From NCBI RefSeq assembly GCF_029870955.1, contig NZ_PGFQ01000001.1, positions 1,674,001 to 1,738,000 on the forward strand: a stretch of 64,000 bases of DNA, read 5' to 3'. The position numbers and the translations under genes are program-made. The notes under the pieces are model-generated. The model saw only the letters and a program-made list of their open reading frames with translations, searched no databases and was not told where the DNA came from. Below are positions 1-9,292 of the stretch, piece by piece; position 1 is the stretch's first letter; every line of letters begins with the position of its first letter. Source of the DNA: Sulfitobacter faviae. GTDB lineage: Bacteria; Pseudomonadota; Alphaproteobacteria; Rhodobacterales; Rhodobacteraceae.

Positions 1-799
1 CGCCTTCGGCCTGCGCCGCGACAAGATGGAGAAGGACGCCATCGCCGCCCGCGTGGCCGAGATGCTGAAGCTCACCCGGCTAGAGAAATTCGCCCGCCGG
101 AAACCGCATCAGATTTCCGGCGGCCAACGGCAGCGTGTGGCGCTGGCGCGCTCACTGGCCAAAGCGCCCAAACTGTTGCTGCTCGATGAGCCCTTGGGCG
201 CGCTTGATAAGAAGCTGCGGCAAGACACCCAGTTCGAGCTGATGGACATTCAAGAATCCACCGGCACCACCTTTGTCATCGTGACCCACGACCAAGAAGA
301 GGCGATGACCGTCGCCTCCCGCGTGGCGGTGATGGACGAGGGGCGCGTGATTCAAGTGGCCACCCCCGCCGAGATCTATGAAGCGCCGAATTCCGTCTAT
401 GTCGCTGACTTCATCGGTGACGTGAATATCATCGAAGCCAGCACCAAGGCCATTGGCCAAGATCAATACCATCTGAACTGGATCGAGGGGCAGCCGCCGC
501 TGACCGCCACCTCTGCCGCGCCGTTCAGCGAAGGGCAGCAGGCCCATCTGGCGATCCGGCCCGAGAAAATCCGCATTTCGACCGAGAGGCCTGAGGATGC
601 GCCTAATGCGCTACAGGGCAAAGTGCTCGACATCGCCTATTTGGGGAACCTCTCTACCTATCACGTCGAACTGCCCGGCGGGCAGGTGATCAAGGCGCAG
701 ACGGCCAACACTCGCCGCATCGCACGCCGTGACATCACATGGGAAGACCCGGTCTGGATTTCATGGAGCGCCACCGCAGGCGTTTTGTTGGCGCAATGA
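1..799 (+). CDS. potG: Polyamine-type ABC transporter ATP-binding protein, 5' truncated by window edge
   Basis: Cytoplasmic ATPase of a spermidine/putrescine-class importer. The reading frame is open from base 2 with no start, so the N-terminus and Walker A lie upstream of the window. Visible in order: ABC signature ISGGQRQRVALARSL, Walker B LLLLDEPLGALD, H-loop THDQEEA, then a C-terminal TOBE-like domain of about 120 residues ending at the TGA. The two downstream permeases and an amine oxidase follow with ATGA overlaps, so this is one operon. The length and the TOBE domain fit the PotA/PotG family. Polyamine specificity is inferred from the permeases and the oxidase, not from a binding protein, which is not in view. 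Confidence 0.9.
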   Translation, partial: AFGLRRDKMEKDAIAARVAEMLKLTRLEKFARRKPHQISGGQRQRVALARSLAKAPKLLLLDEPLGALDKKLRQDTQFELMDIQESTGTTFVIVTHDQEEAMTVASRVAVMDEGRVIQVATPAEIYEAPNSVYVADFIGDVNIIEASTKAIGQDQYHLNWIEGQPPLTATSAAPFSEGQQAHLAIRPEKIRISTERPEDAPNALQGKVLDIAYLGNLSTYHVELPGGQVIKAQTANTRRIARRDITWEDPVWISWSATAGVLLAQ

Positions 800-1677
800 A
801 CATGCGTCGTTTCGCCCTGATCGCGGTCCCGTACCTCTGGCTGCTGGCGCTATTTCTGGTGCCTTTCCTGATCGTTTTCAAAATCTCCCTCTCCGATACG
901 GCGCTGGCGATCCCGCCCTATACGCCGACGATCAAGGACGGCATCAGCGCCCTGATCGCCCAGTTGGATTTCGAGAATTTTACCTTCCTCGCCTCCGACG
1001 ATCTTTATTGGAAAGCCTACCTTAGCTCCCTGCGCATCGCCGTTGTATCGACCGCGCTGACGCTCTTGGTCGGCTATCCCATCGCCTATGGCATGGCCCG
1101 CGCCCCCGAAGAGTGGCGCGCCACTTTGATGATGTTGGTGATCCTGCCGTTCTGGACCTCCTTCCTGATCCGCGTCTATGCGTGGATGGGCATTCTCAGC
1201 AACGAAGGGCTGCTGAACCAACTCTTGATGGGGTTGGGTCTAACGGCAGAGCCTTTACAGATCCTTAATACCAATACGGCAGTCTATATCGGCATCGTCT
1301 ATACCTACCTGCCGTTCATGATCCTGCCGATCTACGCCGCGCTGGACCGCTTGGATGAATCCCTGAACGAGGCGGCGGAGGATTTGGGCTGCTCGCGTTT
1401 GCAAGCCTTCTGGCTGGTGACGATCCCGTTGTCTCGCAACGGCATCGTGGCGGGCAGCTTCCTTGTCTTCATCCCCGCTTTGGGTGAATTCGTGATCCCC
1501 TCGCTCTTGGGCGGGTCGGGCACGCTGATGATCGGCAAGGTGCTGTGGGAGGAGTTCTTCAACAACCGCGACTGGCCGGTGGCGAGCGCGGTGGCGGTGA
1601 TCCTGCTGCTGATCCTGATCATTCCGATCATCCTCTTCCAGCGCAACCAGCAGAAACAGGCGGAGGCTGAACAATGA
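796..1677 (+). CDS. potH: Polyamine-type ABC transporter permease (PotB/PotH-like)
   Basis: Inner-membrane permease with about six predicted membrane segments. The first lies at roughly residues 5-27 (rich in L, V, F). The cytoplasmic EAA coupling loop is clear: EAAEDLGCSRLQAFWLVTIP. The ATG at 796 is chosen because it overlaps the TGA of the ATPase gene as ATGA. A longer in-frame extension to 739 would run deep into that gene and adds a charged, non-membrane leader. At 293 residues the length is normal for PotB/PotH. It should pair with the next permease to form the transmembrane channel. Confidence 0.9.
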   Translation: MNMRRFALIAVPYLWLLALFLVPFLIVFKISLSDTALAIPPYTPTIKDGISALIAQLDFENFTFLASDDLYWKAYLSSLRIAVVSTALTLLVGYPIAYGMARAPEEWRATLMMLVILPFWTSFLIRVYAWMGILSNEGLLNQLLMGLGLTAEPLQILNTNTAVYIGIVYTYLPFMILPIYAALDRLDESLNEAAEDLGCSRLQAFWLVTIPLSRNGIVAGSFLVFIPALGEFVIPSLLGGSGTLMIGKVLWEEFFNNRDWPVASAVAVILLLILIIPIILFQRNQQKQAEAEQ

Positions 1678-2495
1678 AGCGGATGACATGGTTCAACGTG
1701 ACCTCGCTCACCTTGGGCTTCGCCTTTCTCTACCTGCCGATGATCATTCTGGTGATCTACAGTTTCAACGCCTCGAAACTGGTGACGGTCTGGGCCGGAT
1801 TCTCGACCCGCTGGTACGGCGAGCTGTTGCAAAACGAAGCCTTCCTGAACGCAGCATGGGTCACGCTGAAGGTCGCGGTGATCTCGTCGTCCATTGCCAC
1901 GGTGTTGGGCACGATGGCGGCCTATGTGCTGGTGCGCGGCGGGCGGTTCATGGGGCGGACGTTGTTCTCCGGCATGATCTACGCGCCGCTGGTGATGCCC
2001 GAGGTGATCACCGGTCTGTCGCTCCTCTTGCTCTTCATCGGCATCGGGCTGGACCGGGGCGTGCTGACCATCGTGCTGGCGCATACGACCTTTTCGATGT
2101 GCTATGTCTCGGTCGTCGTCTCCTCGCGGCTGGTGTCCTTCGACCGTTCGTTGGAAGAGGCCGCGCTCGACCTCGGTTCGTCCCCTTGGGAGGCCTTCCG
2201 CCTCGTGACCCTGCCGATCATCGCGCCTGCGGTGATTTCGGGCTGGCTTCTGGCCTTCACGCTCAGCCTTGATGATCTGGTCATCGCCTCCTTCACCGCG
2301 GGGCCCTCGGCGACGACGCTGCCGATCAAGATCTTCAGCGCCGTGCGTTTGGGGGTTTCGCCTGAGATCAACGCGCTGTCGACGATCATGATCGCCATCG
2401 TGACCGTGGGGGTCATCACCGCATCGCTGGTCAGCAAACGCTCAAGCCTGCGCGCGCAGGAGGAGGCGCGCGCGGCGGAACGGCCCGCCGCATGA
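1674..2495 (+). CDS. potI: Polyamine-type ABC transporter permease (PotC/PotI-like)
   Basis: Second inner-membrane permease, 273 residues. The first transmembrane helix is near residues 9-31, and the EAA loop reads EEAALDLGSSPWEAFRLVTLP near residue 160. The start overlaps the preceding stop as ATGA and the stop overlaps the next start the same way, so translation is probably coupled across the operon. The C-terminal tail is cytoplasmic and rich in Arg, Glu and Ala. The family assignment (PotC/PotI) is firm; the exact substrate is inferred. Confidence 0.9.
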   Translation: MKRMTWFNVTSLTLGFAFLYLPMIILVIYSFNASKLVTVWAGFSTRWYGELLQNEAFLNAAWVTLKVAVISSSIATVLGTMAAYVLVRGGRFMGRTLFSGMIYAPLVMPEVITGLSLLLLFIGIGLDRGVLTIVLAHTTFSMCYVSVVVSSRLVSFDRSLEEAALDLGSSPWEAFRLVTLPIIAPAVISGWLLAFTLSLDDLVIASFTAGPSATTLPIKIFSAVRLGVSPEINALSTIMIAIVTVGVITASLVSKRSSLRAQEEARAAERPAA

Positions 2496-3820
2496 AGCGT
2501 ATCTACGCGGATTTCGCCTATTCCGAAGCGCCGCGTGCGGGCTGCTGGTGGGACCAGACCCATGGCGCGCCGGAGCGGCCGGCGCTGCAAGGCGCGGCGC
2601 AGGCCGATGTGGTGATCATCGGTGGCGGTTTCACCGGCCTTAACGCCGCGCTGCATCTGGCGCAGGCCGGGGTCGGGGCCACGGTGCTGGAGGCCGAACG
2701 CGTGGGCTTTGGCGCCTCGGGCCGCAACGGGGGCTTTTGCTGCTTGGGCGGCGGGATGCTGGATGACGCGGCGCTCGACCGGAAATTCGGGCGGACAGAG
2801 CGGCTTGGCTGGCGGCAGGCCGAGGTGGCGGCGATCCGACAGGTGGAGGATTTCATCGCCGCCCGTGGCATCAATGTCGACCGGCATTCCCAAGGGGAAA
2901 CCCAGCTGGCCCACCGCCCGCGCGATTTCGAAGAGATGCGCGGGAGGCTCGATTACTACGCGGAGAATTACGGCGTCACGGCGCGGCTGACCGAAAAGGC
3001 CGATCTGGCCGCCGAGGGGCTGAACGCAGGCTTCGAGGGCGCGATCACCGTGCCGATTGGCTTTGGCCTCAACCCCCGCAAATATGTGACCGCCCTCGCG
3101 CAGGCCGCAGAAGAGGCGGGGGCCGCGATCTGTCACAACAGCCCGGCCACCGGGGTGACAGGGCGCAAGGGCGCGTTCGAGGTCACGACGCCGCAGGGCC
3201 GCATCTGCGCAGAGCGGGTGATCATCGCCACCAATGGCTATTCCTCCGAAGACCTGCCGCCATGGCTGGCCGCGCGCTACATGCCGACGCAATCCAGCGT
3301 GATCGTGACCCGCCCGATGACTGAGGCAGAGCTTTCCGCCCAGGGCTGGACCAGCCAACAGGCCTGCTATGACAGCCGCCATCTGCTGCATTACTTCCGG
3401 CTGATGCCCGACAATCGTATGTTGTTCGGCGTGCGCGGCGGGCTGATGTCCAACCCCAATTCCGAGCGGCGCGCGCTGGCCCGGGCCCGGGCGGATTTCG
3501 AGGCGATGTTCCCCGCGTGGCGTCATGTCGAAACGCCGCATGGCTGGTCGGGCATGGTCTGTATCGCGCGCAATCGCATGCCTTTCGTGGGGCAGGTGCC
3601 GGATCAGCCGGGGGTGTTCGCGGGGCTGTGCTACCACGGCAATGGCGTGGCGATGGCCAGCTATTCCGGCGCGCTCTTGGCTGATCTGGTGCGCGGCAAA
3701 ACGCCCGAGCGGCCCTATCCCGCCCCCATGCGCGCCCCGCTTGCGCGGTTCGAACTGGGTCGTTTTCGCCGGGCGGTCATGCCCTTTGCCTATGCGGGTT
3801 TCGCGCTATCGGATCGCTGA
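2492..3820 (+). CDS. FAD-dependent amine/amino-acid oxidoreductase (DadA/PuuB-like)
   Basis: Flavoprotein of the DAO family, 442 residues. The Rossmann dinucleotide-binding motif IIGGGFTGLNAALHLA lies near residues 42-57, followed by the family signature GFGASGRNGGF. A C-terminal FAD-contact segment reads GLCYHGNGVAMASYSG. It overlaps the upstream permease as ATGA, so it is co-expressed with the importer. In related operons such oxidases act on gamma-glutamylputrescine or on imported polyamine or amino compounds. Substrate choice here is inferred only from this neighbourhood. It ends 9 nt from the convergent trhO gene. Confidence 0.85.
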   Translation: MKRIYADFAYSEAPRAGCWWDQTHGAPERPALQGAAQADVVIIGGGFTGLNAALHLAQAGVGATVLEAERVGFGASGRNGGFCCLGGGMLDDAALDRKFGRTERLGWRQAEVAAIRQVEDFIAARGINVDRHSQGETQLAHRPRDFEEMRGRLDYYAENYGVTARLTEKADLAAEGLNAGFEGAITVPIGFGLNPRKYVTALAQAAEEAGAAICHNSPATGVTGRKGAFEVTTPQGRICAERVIIATNGYSSEDLPPWLAARYMPTQSSVIVTRPMTEAELSAQGWTSQQACYDSRHLLHYFRLMPDNRMLFGVRGGLMSNPNSERRALARARADFEAMFPAWRHVETPHGWSGMVCIARNRMPFVGQVPDQPGVFAGLCYHGNGVAMASYSGALLADLVRGKTPERPYPAPMRAPLARFELGRFRRAVMPFAYAGFALSDR

Positions 3821-3829
3821 GGCGGGCGG

Positions 3830-4728
3830 TCAGCCCTCTTCCCGGGCCGCGCGTTCCTTGGCCAGCGTGATCTGGCGCTGGCGTTCGCGGAACCGTTCCT
3901 TATCCTCTGCCGAGGTCTCATCCACGCATTGATGACAGGACACTCCGGCCTCATAGGCGGGGTGCTGCGTGTCCTCAGGCAGGATCGGGCGGCGGCAGCC
4001 ATGGCAAAGCATATGCGGCCCCTCGCGCAGCCCATGGCCGACGCTGACGCGGTTGTCGAAGACGAAACAGTCGCCTTCCCATGTGCTTTCCTGTTCGGGC
4101 ACCTCTTCGAGGTATTTCAGGATGCCGCCTTTGAGGTGGAAGACATCCTCGACGCCCTGACCGATCAGATAGTTGGTCGATTTCTCGCAACGGATGCCGC
4201 CGGTGCAGAACATCGCGATCTTCTTATTGTGGAAGCGGTCTTTGTTCGCCTCCCACCACGCGGGGAATTCACCGAAACTCTCGGTCTCGGGGTCGACCGC
4301 GCCTTCGAAGGAGCCAATCGCCACTTCGTAGCTGTTGCGCGTGTCGATCACCGCCACATCGGGGAGCGGATTAATTCGTTCCAGTCCTTCGGGTCGACGT
4401 AATGGCCCACCTTGGCGCGGGGATCGACATCGGGCTGGCCCATCGTCACGATCTCGCGCTTGATGCGCACCTTCATCTTGCCGAAGGGCGGCTTGTCACT
4501 AGTGGCCTCTTTCCACTCCAGATCCGCGCAGCCGGGCAGGGCGCGCAGATGGGCGATCACCGCGTCGATCCCGGCGCGCGGCCCGGCGATGGTGCCGTTC
4601 ACCCCTTCGGGGGCCAGCAGCAGCGTGCCCATGACTGATTGCGCCTCGCAAAGCGCCAAGAGCGCGGGTTTGAGCGCGGCGGGATCGTCGAAGCGGGTGA
4701 AGTGATATAGGGCGGCGATGGTATACAT
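3830..4728 (-). CDS. trhO: tRNA uridine(34) hydroxylase TrhO (rhodanese family), frameshifted
   Basis: TrhO/YceA makes 5-hydroxyuridine at tRNA position 34. The N-terminal part begins [10 protein letters not shown] and contains the conserved stretch [16 protein letters not shown]. The rhodanese domain follows, with the persulfide cysteine in the loop [11 protein letters not shown], then a C-terminal region with paired Cys (CHGCRRP, CHQCVD). The gene is read in two frames. The break is at the G run 4361-4364; one added base restores [14 protein letters not shown] and gives 299 codons, the family length. The ATG at 4728 is preferred to the TTG nine bases upstream. The lesion matches many others in the window and is probably a sequencing error. 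Confidence 0.88.
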
Positions 4729-4826
4729 GAGCGTCAAATAAGCGCTTCGGCGGCAAAGCTCAATCCGGCGCGTGCCATTGACCTACCCCATCCGCAGCCC
4801 TACCCCTTTCGGTAAGGAGAATGCCC

Positions 4827-5423
4827 ATGACCCATGCCCTGATCGTGATCGACGTTCAAAATGATTTCTGCCCCGGCGGCGCGCTGGAAGTGCCGCAGGG
4901 CGATGAGATTCTGCGCGGCATCAACGCGCTGACGCCCGAGTTTGACGCCGTGATCCTGACGCAGGACTGGCATCCGGCGGCGCATTCGTCTTTTGCCTCA
5001 TCGCATAAGGACAACGGGCCTTATGAGGTCATCACCATGCCCTACGGCCCGCAGGTGCTTTGGCCCGATCACTGCATCCAAGGCAGCATTGGCGCGCAGT
5101 TCCACCCCGAGTTGCAAACCGACCGCGCCGATCTGATCATCCGCAAGGGCTATAACCCCGACATCGACAGCTATTCGGCGTTTTTCGAGAATGACCACCG
5201 CACGCCCACGGGGCTCGAAGGCTACCTGCGCACACGCGGGATCGAGCGGCTGACCATGGTGGGGCTGGCGCTAGATTTCTGCGTGAACTTCTCGGCTGTG
5301 GACGCGGCGAAGCTGGGGTTCAAGGTCGACGTGCGCGAAGATCTCTGCCGGGCGATTGATCTGGACGGATCGCTTGCCAAGGCCCGCGAAGGCATGCGCG
5401 CGGCGGGGGTGACGCTGGCCTGA
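4827..5423 (+). CDS. pncA: Nicotinamidase
   Basis: Hydrolyses nicotinamide to nicotinate in NAD salvage. The isochorismatase-fold catalytic set is visible: Asp in VIDVQNDFCPGG, the metal-site region TQDWHPAAHSSF, WPDHCIQGS, and the nucleophile Cys in VGLALDFCV. An AAGGAG ribosome-binding site at 4814-4819 lies 7 nt before the ATG at 4827 but only 1 nt before the upstream ATG at 4821, which decides the start. At 198 residues the length is typical. The next gene, pncB, performs the following step, so the two form a small salvage unit. Confidence 0.93.
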   Translation: MTHALIVIDVQNDFCPGGALEVPQGDEILRGINALTPEFDAVILTQDWHPAAHSSFASSHKDNGPYEVITMPYGPQVLWPDHCIQGSIGAQFHPELQTDRADLIIRKGYNPDIDSYSAFFENDHRTPTGLEGYLRTRGIERLTMVGLALDFCVNFSAVDAAKLGFKVDVREDLCRAIDLDGSLAKAREGMRAAGVTLA

Positions 5424-5492
5424 TCCGCCGCTTTCCCCTTGCCCATCTGTCCGCCCCCTTGGCATGAAGGGGCACGCAATAAGGAACCTCCC

Positions 5493-6784
5493 ATGGTCGA
5501 CATCGCCACCCGCGTCTATAACCACAAGTGGAAGATCGACCCCATTGTGCGGTCGCTGATCGACACGGATTTCTATAAGCTCCTGATGTGCCAGTCGGTG
5601 TTCCGCAACAAGCCGGACACGCAGGTCACCTTTAGCCTGATCAACCGCTCCACCCATATCCCGCTGGCCAAGCTGATCGACGAGGGGAGTTGCGCGAGCA
5701 ACTCGATCACATCCGCTCGCTCAGCCTCAGCCGGGGGGAGAGCACATGGCTGCGCGGCAATACCTTCTACGGCAAGCGCCAGATGTTCCGCCCCGATTTC
5801 ATGGAGTGGTTCGAGGGCATGCGCCTGCCGCCCTATCATCTGGAACGGAAGGGCGATCAATATGAGCTGACCTTCGAGGGCAAGTGGCATGAGGTCATGC
5901 TTTGGGAGATTCCCGCGCTGGCGGTGTTGATGGAGCTGCGCAGCCGCGCCGCGCTCGACCCGATGGGCAAGTTCGAGCTTCAGGTGCTTTACGCCCGCGC
6001 CATGACCCGCGTTTGGGAAAAGATCGAAGCGCTGCGCGAGGTCGACAACCTTTCAATCGCGGATTTTGGCACCCGGCGGCGGCATTCCTACCTTTGGCAG
6101 GATTGGTGCGTGCAGGCGATGCATGAGGGGCTGGGCGATGCCTTTACCGGCACCTCCAACTGTCGCATCGCCATGATGCGCGAACTTGAGGCCATTGGCA
6201 CCAATGCTCATGAATTGCCCATGGTCTATGCCGCTTTGGCCGAGGATGACGCCGCCCTTGCCCGCGCGCCCTATGACGTGCTGTCGGATTGGCATGATGA
6301 GCATGAGGGCAATCTGCGGATCATCCTGCCCGATACTTACGGCACCAAGGGGTTTCTCGATCACGCGCCGGATTGGCTGGCGGGTTGGACCGGCATCCGC
6401 GTCGACAGCGGCGATCCGGCCACGGCGGCGCAGACGGCCATCGACTGGTGGCGCGCCCGTGGCGAGGATCCGACGACCAAGCGGGTGATCTTCAGCGATG
6501 GGCTGGATGTGGACAAGATCAAGGAGTTGCACGCGCAGTTTGCGGGCAAGGCCAAGGTCTCTTTCGGTTGGGGGACGTTGCTGACCAATGACTTCCGCGG
6601 GCTGGTGCCGAATGATGCGCTGGCGCCCTTTAGTTTGGTCTGCAAAGCGGTCAGCGCCAATGGGCGGCCCACGGTCAAACTCTCGGACAACCCGAACAAG
6701 GCGATGGGTCCGGCGGATGAAATCGCGCGTTACAAGCGTGTTTTCGGGGTCGGAGAGCAGGCCGCACAGCAGGTGATCGTCTGA
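5493..6784 (+). CDS. pncB: Nicotinate phosphoribosyltransferase, frameshifted
   Basis: Converts nicotinate and PRPP to nicotinate mononucleotide with ATP. The start [10 protein letters not shown] leads into the family motif [14 protein letters not shown]. Later segments include EFxTRRRHS-like [13 protein letters not shown] and GTSNCRIAM, and the phosphoribosyl-binding region VDSGDP and [10 protein letters not shown]. The frame breaks at the G run 5684-5687. Adding one G restores [16 protein letters not shown] and yields 430 residues, the normal length. It lies 69 nt after pncA. The stop is 3 nt from the convergent stop of the LOV kinase gene. Probably functional, with a sequencing deletion. 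Confidence 0.9.
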
Positions 6785-6787
6785 CGG

Positions 6788-7797
6788 TCAGCCTTCGCCA
6801 AGGGCGGCCACGGGGAACTCCGCCGTGGCAATCAACCCTTCGGGCTGCCAATCGTAGTGCAGGGTGCCACCGACCGCGCGGGTCAAGGACTGGATGATCC
6901 GCGAGCCGCTGTTGCGCGGAGATTTGATGACCTCTGGCCCGCCGGTTTCGCGCCAAACAAACCGCAGGCGCGCAGGCTCCTGAAGGATGGTGATATCCAG
7001 CGATACCCGCCCGGTATCGGAACTGAGCGAGCCGTGTTTCACCGCATTCGTCGCCAGCTCGTGCAAGGCCAGCGTCAGGGGGAAACGAGGCGGTGCGAGA
7101 TCAGCGGATTCGCCCCGGTGAGGTTGATCTGATCCTCGGTGGCCGAGGTATAGGCCCGCATGATCGGCCCCATCAGCGTCTCGAAATCCACCTCATGCTG
7201 GTCGCTGCGGCCAATCGTGTCGAAATGCGCCGCGCCCAAGGCGGCAAGCCGCTCGATCACCTTGTCGGCAAAGGCCGCGGGGGTCGGCTCCTCACGGGCG
7301 GTCAGTCGCACCACGGCGGTCATGACGTTGACGATATTGCGCAGCCGGTGCAGCAATTCGTCATCGGCCAATTGCCGGTGCTCACGTTCCACCCGGCGGC
7401 GTTCGGAAACGTCGAGTTGCGAGCCGAAGAAGTAGATCAGATTGCCATCTTCGTCATTGATCGGCCCCAGTTGCAGGGCGTTCAGGAAGCGGCTGCCATC
7501 CTTGCGGTAGTTTACGATCTCAACCGTATCGACCCGGCGCGCCAGTAGGATTTCGCGCACCGCATCGACGCTTTCGCGCGTGGTTTCCGGGCCTTGCAGG
7601 AAGCGGCAGTTCTGGCCCACGATCTCATCCAAGCCATAGCCGGTGAGATCGGTAAAAGCGTCATTCACATAGACGATGGGATTGTCCGGCAGGGTCGGGT
7701 CGGTGATGCACAGCGGCAGGCGGGCATAGCGCACGACCTTGCCTAGAACGTCTTCGGTCAGGGTCTGCCGAGCGACGGAGACCGTGTTGTCGTTCAT
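6788..7797 (-). CDS. Blue-light LOV-HWE sensor histidine kinase, frameshifted
   Basis: Soluble photoreceptor kinase. Residues about 20-130 form a PAS/LOV domain with the flavin-adduct cysteine in GQNCRFLQG. A DVSERRRVEREH linker follows. The phosphoacceptor box around DELLHRLRNIVNVMTAVVRL is of HWE/HisKA_2 type. The C-terminal ATPase shows the N-box HELATNAVKHGSLS and the family-defining W-x-E in FVWRETGGP. There are no membrane segments. The frame breaks at the G run 7078-7082 on the plus strand, between phosphoacceptor and N-box; one more base restores LVSPLTLALHELATNAV and 336 residues. It is divergent from the B12-riboswitch operon. No response-regulator gene is adjacent. Confidence 0.88.
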
Positions 7798-7941
7798 GAA
7801 TTCCCGCCCCTTGATCGAAACTGGCCGTCAATGTGCCCTGCACGTGGCTTTTGGGTCAACCCGCATACTGGGGGTTGGGGCATATTTATCTACTAAATGC
7901 TGTATGCGCCTTAAGGTTTCGCGAGGTTCGATAAATGCGGC

Positions 7942-7971
7942 TTGTCAGGAAGGGCCGAAAATGCGTAATTG
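7942..7971 (+). promoter_or_regulatory. Candidate sigma-70 promoter for the B12-riboswitch operon
   Basis: TTGTCA (7942-7947) and TAATTG (7966-7971) are separated by 18 nt and lie a few bases upstream of where the riboswitch fold should begin. Position and orientation suit the operon promoter. The match to consensus is moderate, and the assignment is by inspection only. Confidence 0.4.
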
Positions 7972-7974
7972 AGG

Positions 7975-8166
7975 GCGCTTGGTGTCCCGAAAAGCGCCTT
8001 TGAGTGTGGGACCGAAAAGGGAATTCAGTAAGGGGTCGCCCGACCCTGAAGCCGAAGCCGCCCCCGCGACTGTAAGCGGTAAGCCAATGCCCCTCGTGCC
8101 ACTTGTCCTTTCGGACGGGGAAGGCGGGCAAAGGCCACGACCCGCGAGCCAGGAGACCTGCCAGGC
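7975..8166 (+). promoter_or_regulatory. Cobalamin (B12) riboswitch
   Basis: The conserved cobalamin-element blocks appear in the right order: a GGTGTCCC start, GGGAATTCAGTAA, the core GCCCCCGCGACTGTAAGCGG, AAGCCA, GCCACTTG, GGGGAAGGCGGG, and the closing B12 box AGCCAGGAGACCTGCC near 8147-8162. It ends 48 nt before cbtB. A short hairpin CCGTC(GGGTGT)GACGG at 8184-8199 directly abuts the AAGGAG ribosome-binding site at 8201-8206. No terminator with a U tract is seen, so control is more likely translational. Repression of cobalt uptake by adenosylcobalamin is the expected outcome. Confidence 0.95.
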
Positions 8167-8213
8167 AAATGAAACGCTAGATGCCGTCGGGTGTGACGGT
8201 AAGGAGATTGAAG

Positions 8214-8384
8214 ATGACGACGATGATTAAGACCGCCGGTGCCACGCGCAGCAAACTCGTACCGGCGCTGTTTGCCGCCGTATTGGGTGTGGCTCTGATG
8301 GCGCTGACCGGCCATGTGCAGGCCGCAGCACTGCATGATGCCGCCCATGACGTGCGCCACGCGACAGGCTTTCCCTGCCACTAA
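8214..8384 (+). CDS. cbtB: Cobalt transporter subunit CbtB
   Basis: A 56-residue inner-membrane protein with one transmembrane helix (about residues 14-33) and the diagnostic C-terminal histidine cluster ending HDAAHDVRHATGFPCH, a likely Co-binding tail. The ATG at 8214 follows AAGGAG at 8201-8206; an in-frame upstream start at 8181 would lie inside the leader hairpin. CbtB works with CbtA, and both are known from bioinformatic work as a B12-regulated cobalt uptake pair. It is the first gene after the riboswitch. Confidence 0.93.
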   Translation: MTTMIKTAGATRSKLVPALFAAVLGVALMALTGHVQAAALHDAAHDVRHATGFPCH

Positions 8385-8398
8385 GCGCCGCGTTCGGT

Positions 8399-8444
8399 AT
8401 CACAGGGGTCCGGGCTGCCATGCCGCAGTCCGGCAGTCTGTGAT
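8399..8444 (+). other. Inverted repeat between cbtB and cbtA
   Basis: ATCACAG (8399-8405) pairs with CTGTGAT (8438-8444), and an inner CTGCC/GGCAG pair extends the fold. No U tract follows, so it is a poor intrinsic terminator. It could be an mRNA-stabilising or attenuating element that sets the cbtB:cbtA ratio. The rest of the 213-nt gap holds no recognisable gene. Confidence 0.4.
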
Positions 8445-8597
8445 TCTGGCTTTCTTTCCATGCCCGCCTCTTGCCGTTTTACCTGCCTCCGCCCTTTACC
8501 GTGTGGGCAGTGCTTTGGCGCATCTTGAGGCTGGCTGATGGCTCGGCCCGCGTTTCGCGCGGCGCCGGGTGTTATTTCGCATCCAAGGATCATTGCG

Positions 8598-9281
8598 ATG
8601 TTTTCACGTTTTCTGACTTCCGCCCTGTTTGCCGGGGCCTCTGCCGGCCTGTTGACCGGCTTGCTGCAACTCTATTTCGTGCAGCCCGTGCTGCTTCATG
8701 CCGAGCTTTATGAGACCGGCGCGCTGGTGCATTTCGGGGCCGACCCCGTCAGCGCGCATCCCGATTTGCCCGGTTTCGATGCCGTCCGCGATGGGCTGAG
8801 CCTGATCTTCACCATGCTCACCTATACTGCCTATGCGCTGATCCTTCTGGCCGCGATGAGCCTTGGCGAAGAGCGCGGCGCGGTGATCGATGGCCGCTGG
8901 GGCATCCTTTGGGGTGTCGCCGGTTTCGTGGCCTTCCACCTCGCGCCGGGGTTCAGCCTTGCGCCCGAAGTGCCCGGTGTGGCCGCAGCGGACATCACCG
9001 CGCGGCAAATCTGGTGGTTCGCCACCGCAGCGGCAGCGCTGGTGGCGCTTTGGCTGCTGGCCTTTGGCAAGGGGTGGGGTGCGTGGATCGGGGCGGCGGT
9101 CCTGCTGATGGCCCCCCATATCATCGGCGCGCCCGAGCCCGAGAGCTTTAGCGGCCCGGTGCCGACCGAGATCGGCGCGCTTTTCGCCGCGCGTGCGCTT
9201 GGCATCGGCTTGGCCGCATGGGTGTTGCTGGGCAGTTTCGCTGGGTTCTTTTGGCAACGTGAAGGCGCGCAGAGCGCCTGA
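8598..9281 (+). CDS. cbtA: Cobalt transporter subunit CbtA
   Basis: A 227-residue membrane protein with about five hydrophobic segments. The N-terminus MFSRFLTSALFAG leads into LLQLYFVQPVLLHAELYETG, which matches the CbtA family pattern. The ATG at 8598 is preceded by AAGGAT and aligns with family N-termini; the in-frame ATG at 8538 would add a non-hydrophobic leader. It lies downstream of cbtB in the riboswitch-controlled unit and is the presumed Co2+ permease component. Confidence 0.9.
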   Translation: MFSRFLTSALFAGASAGLLTGLLQLYFVQPVLLHAELYETGALVHFGADPVSAHPDLPGFDAVRDGLSLIFTMLTYTAYALILLAAMSLGEERGAVIDGRWGILWGVAGFVAFHLAPGFSLAPEVPGVAAADITARQIWWFATAAAALVALWLLAFGKGWGAWIGAAVLLMAPHIIGAPEPESFSGPVPTEIGALFAARALGIGLAAWVLLGSFAGFFWQREGAQSA

Positions 9282-9292
9282 GGGAGGTCGAA

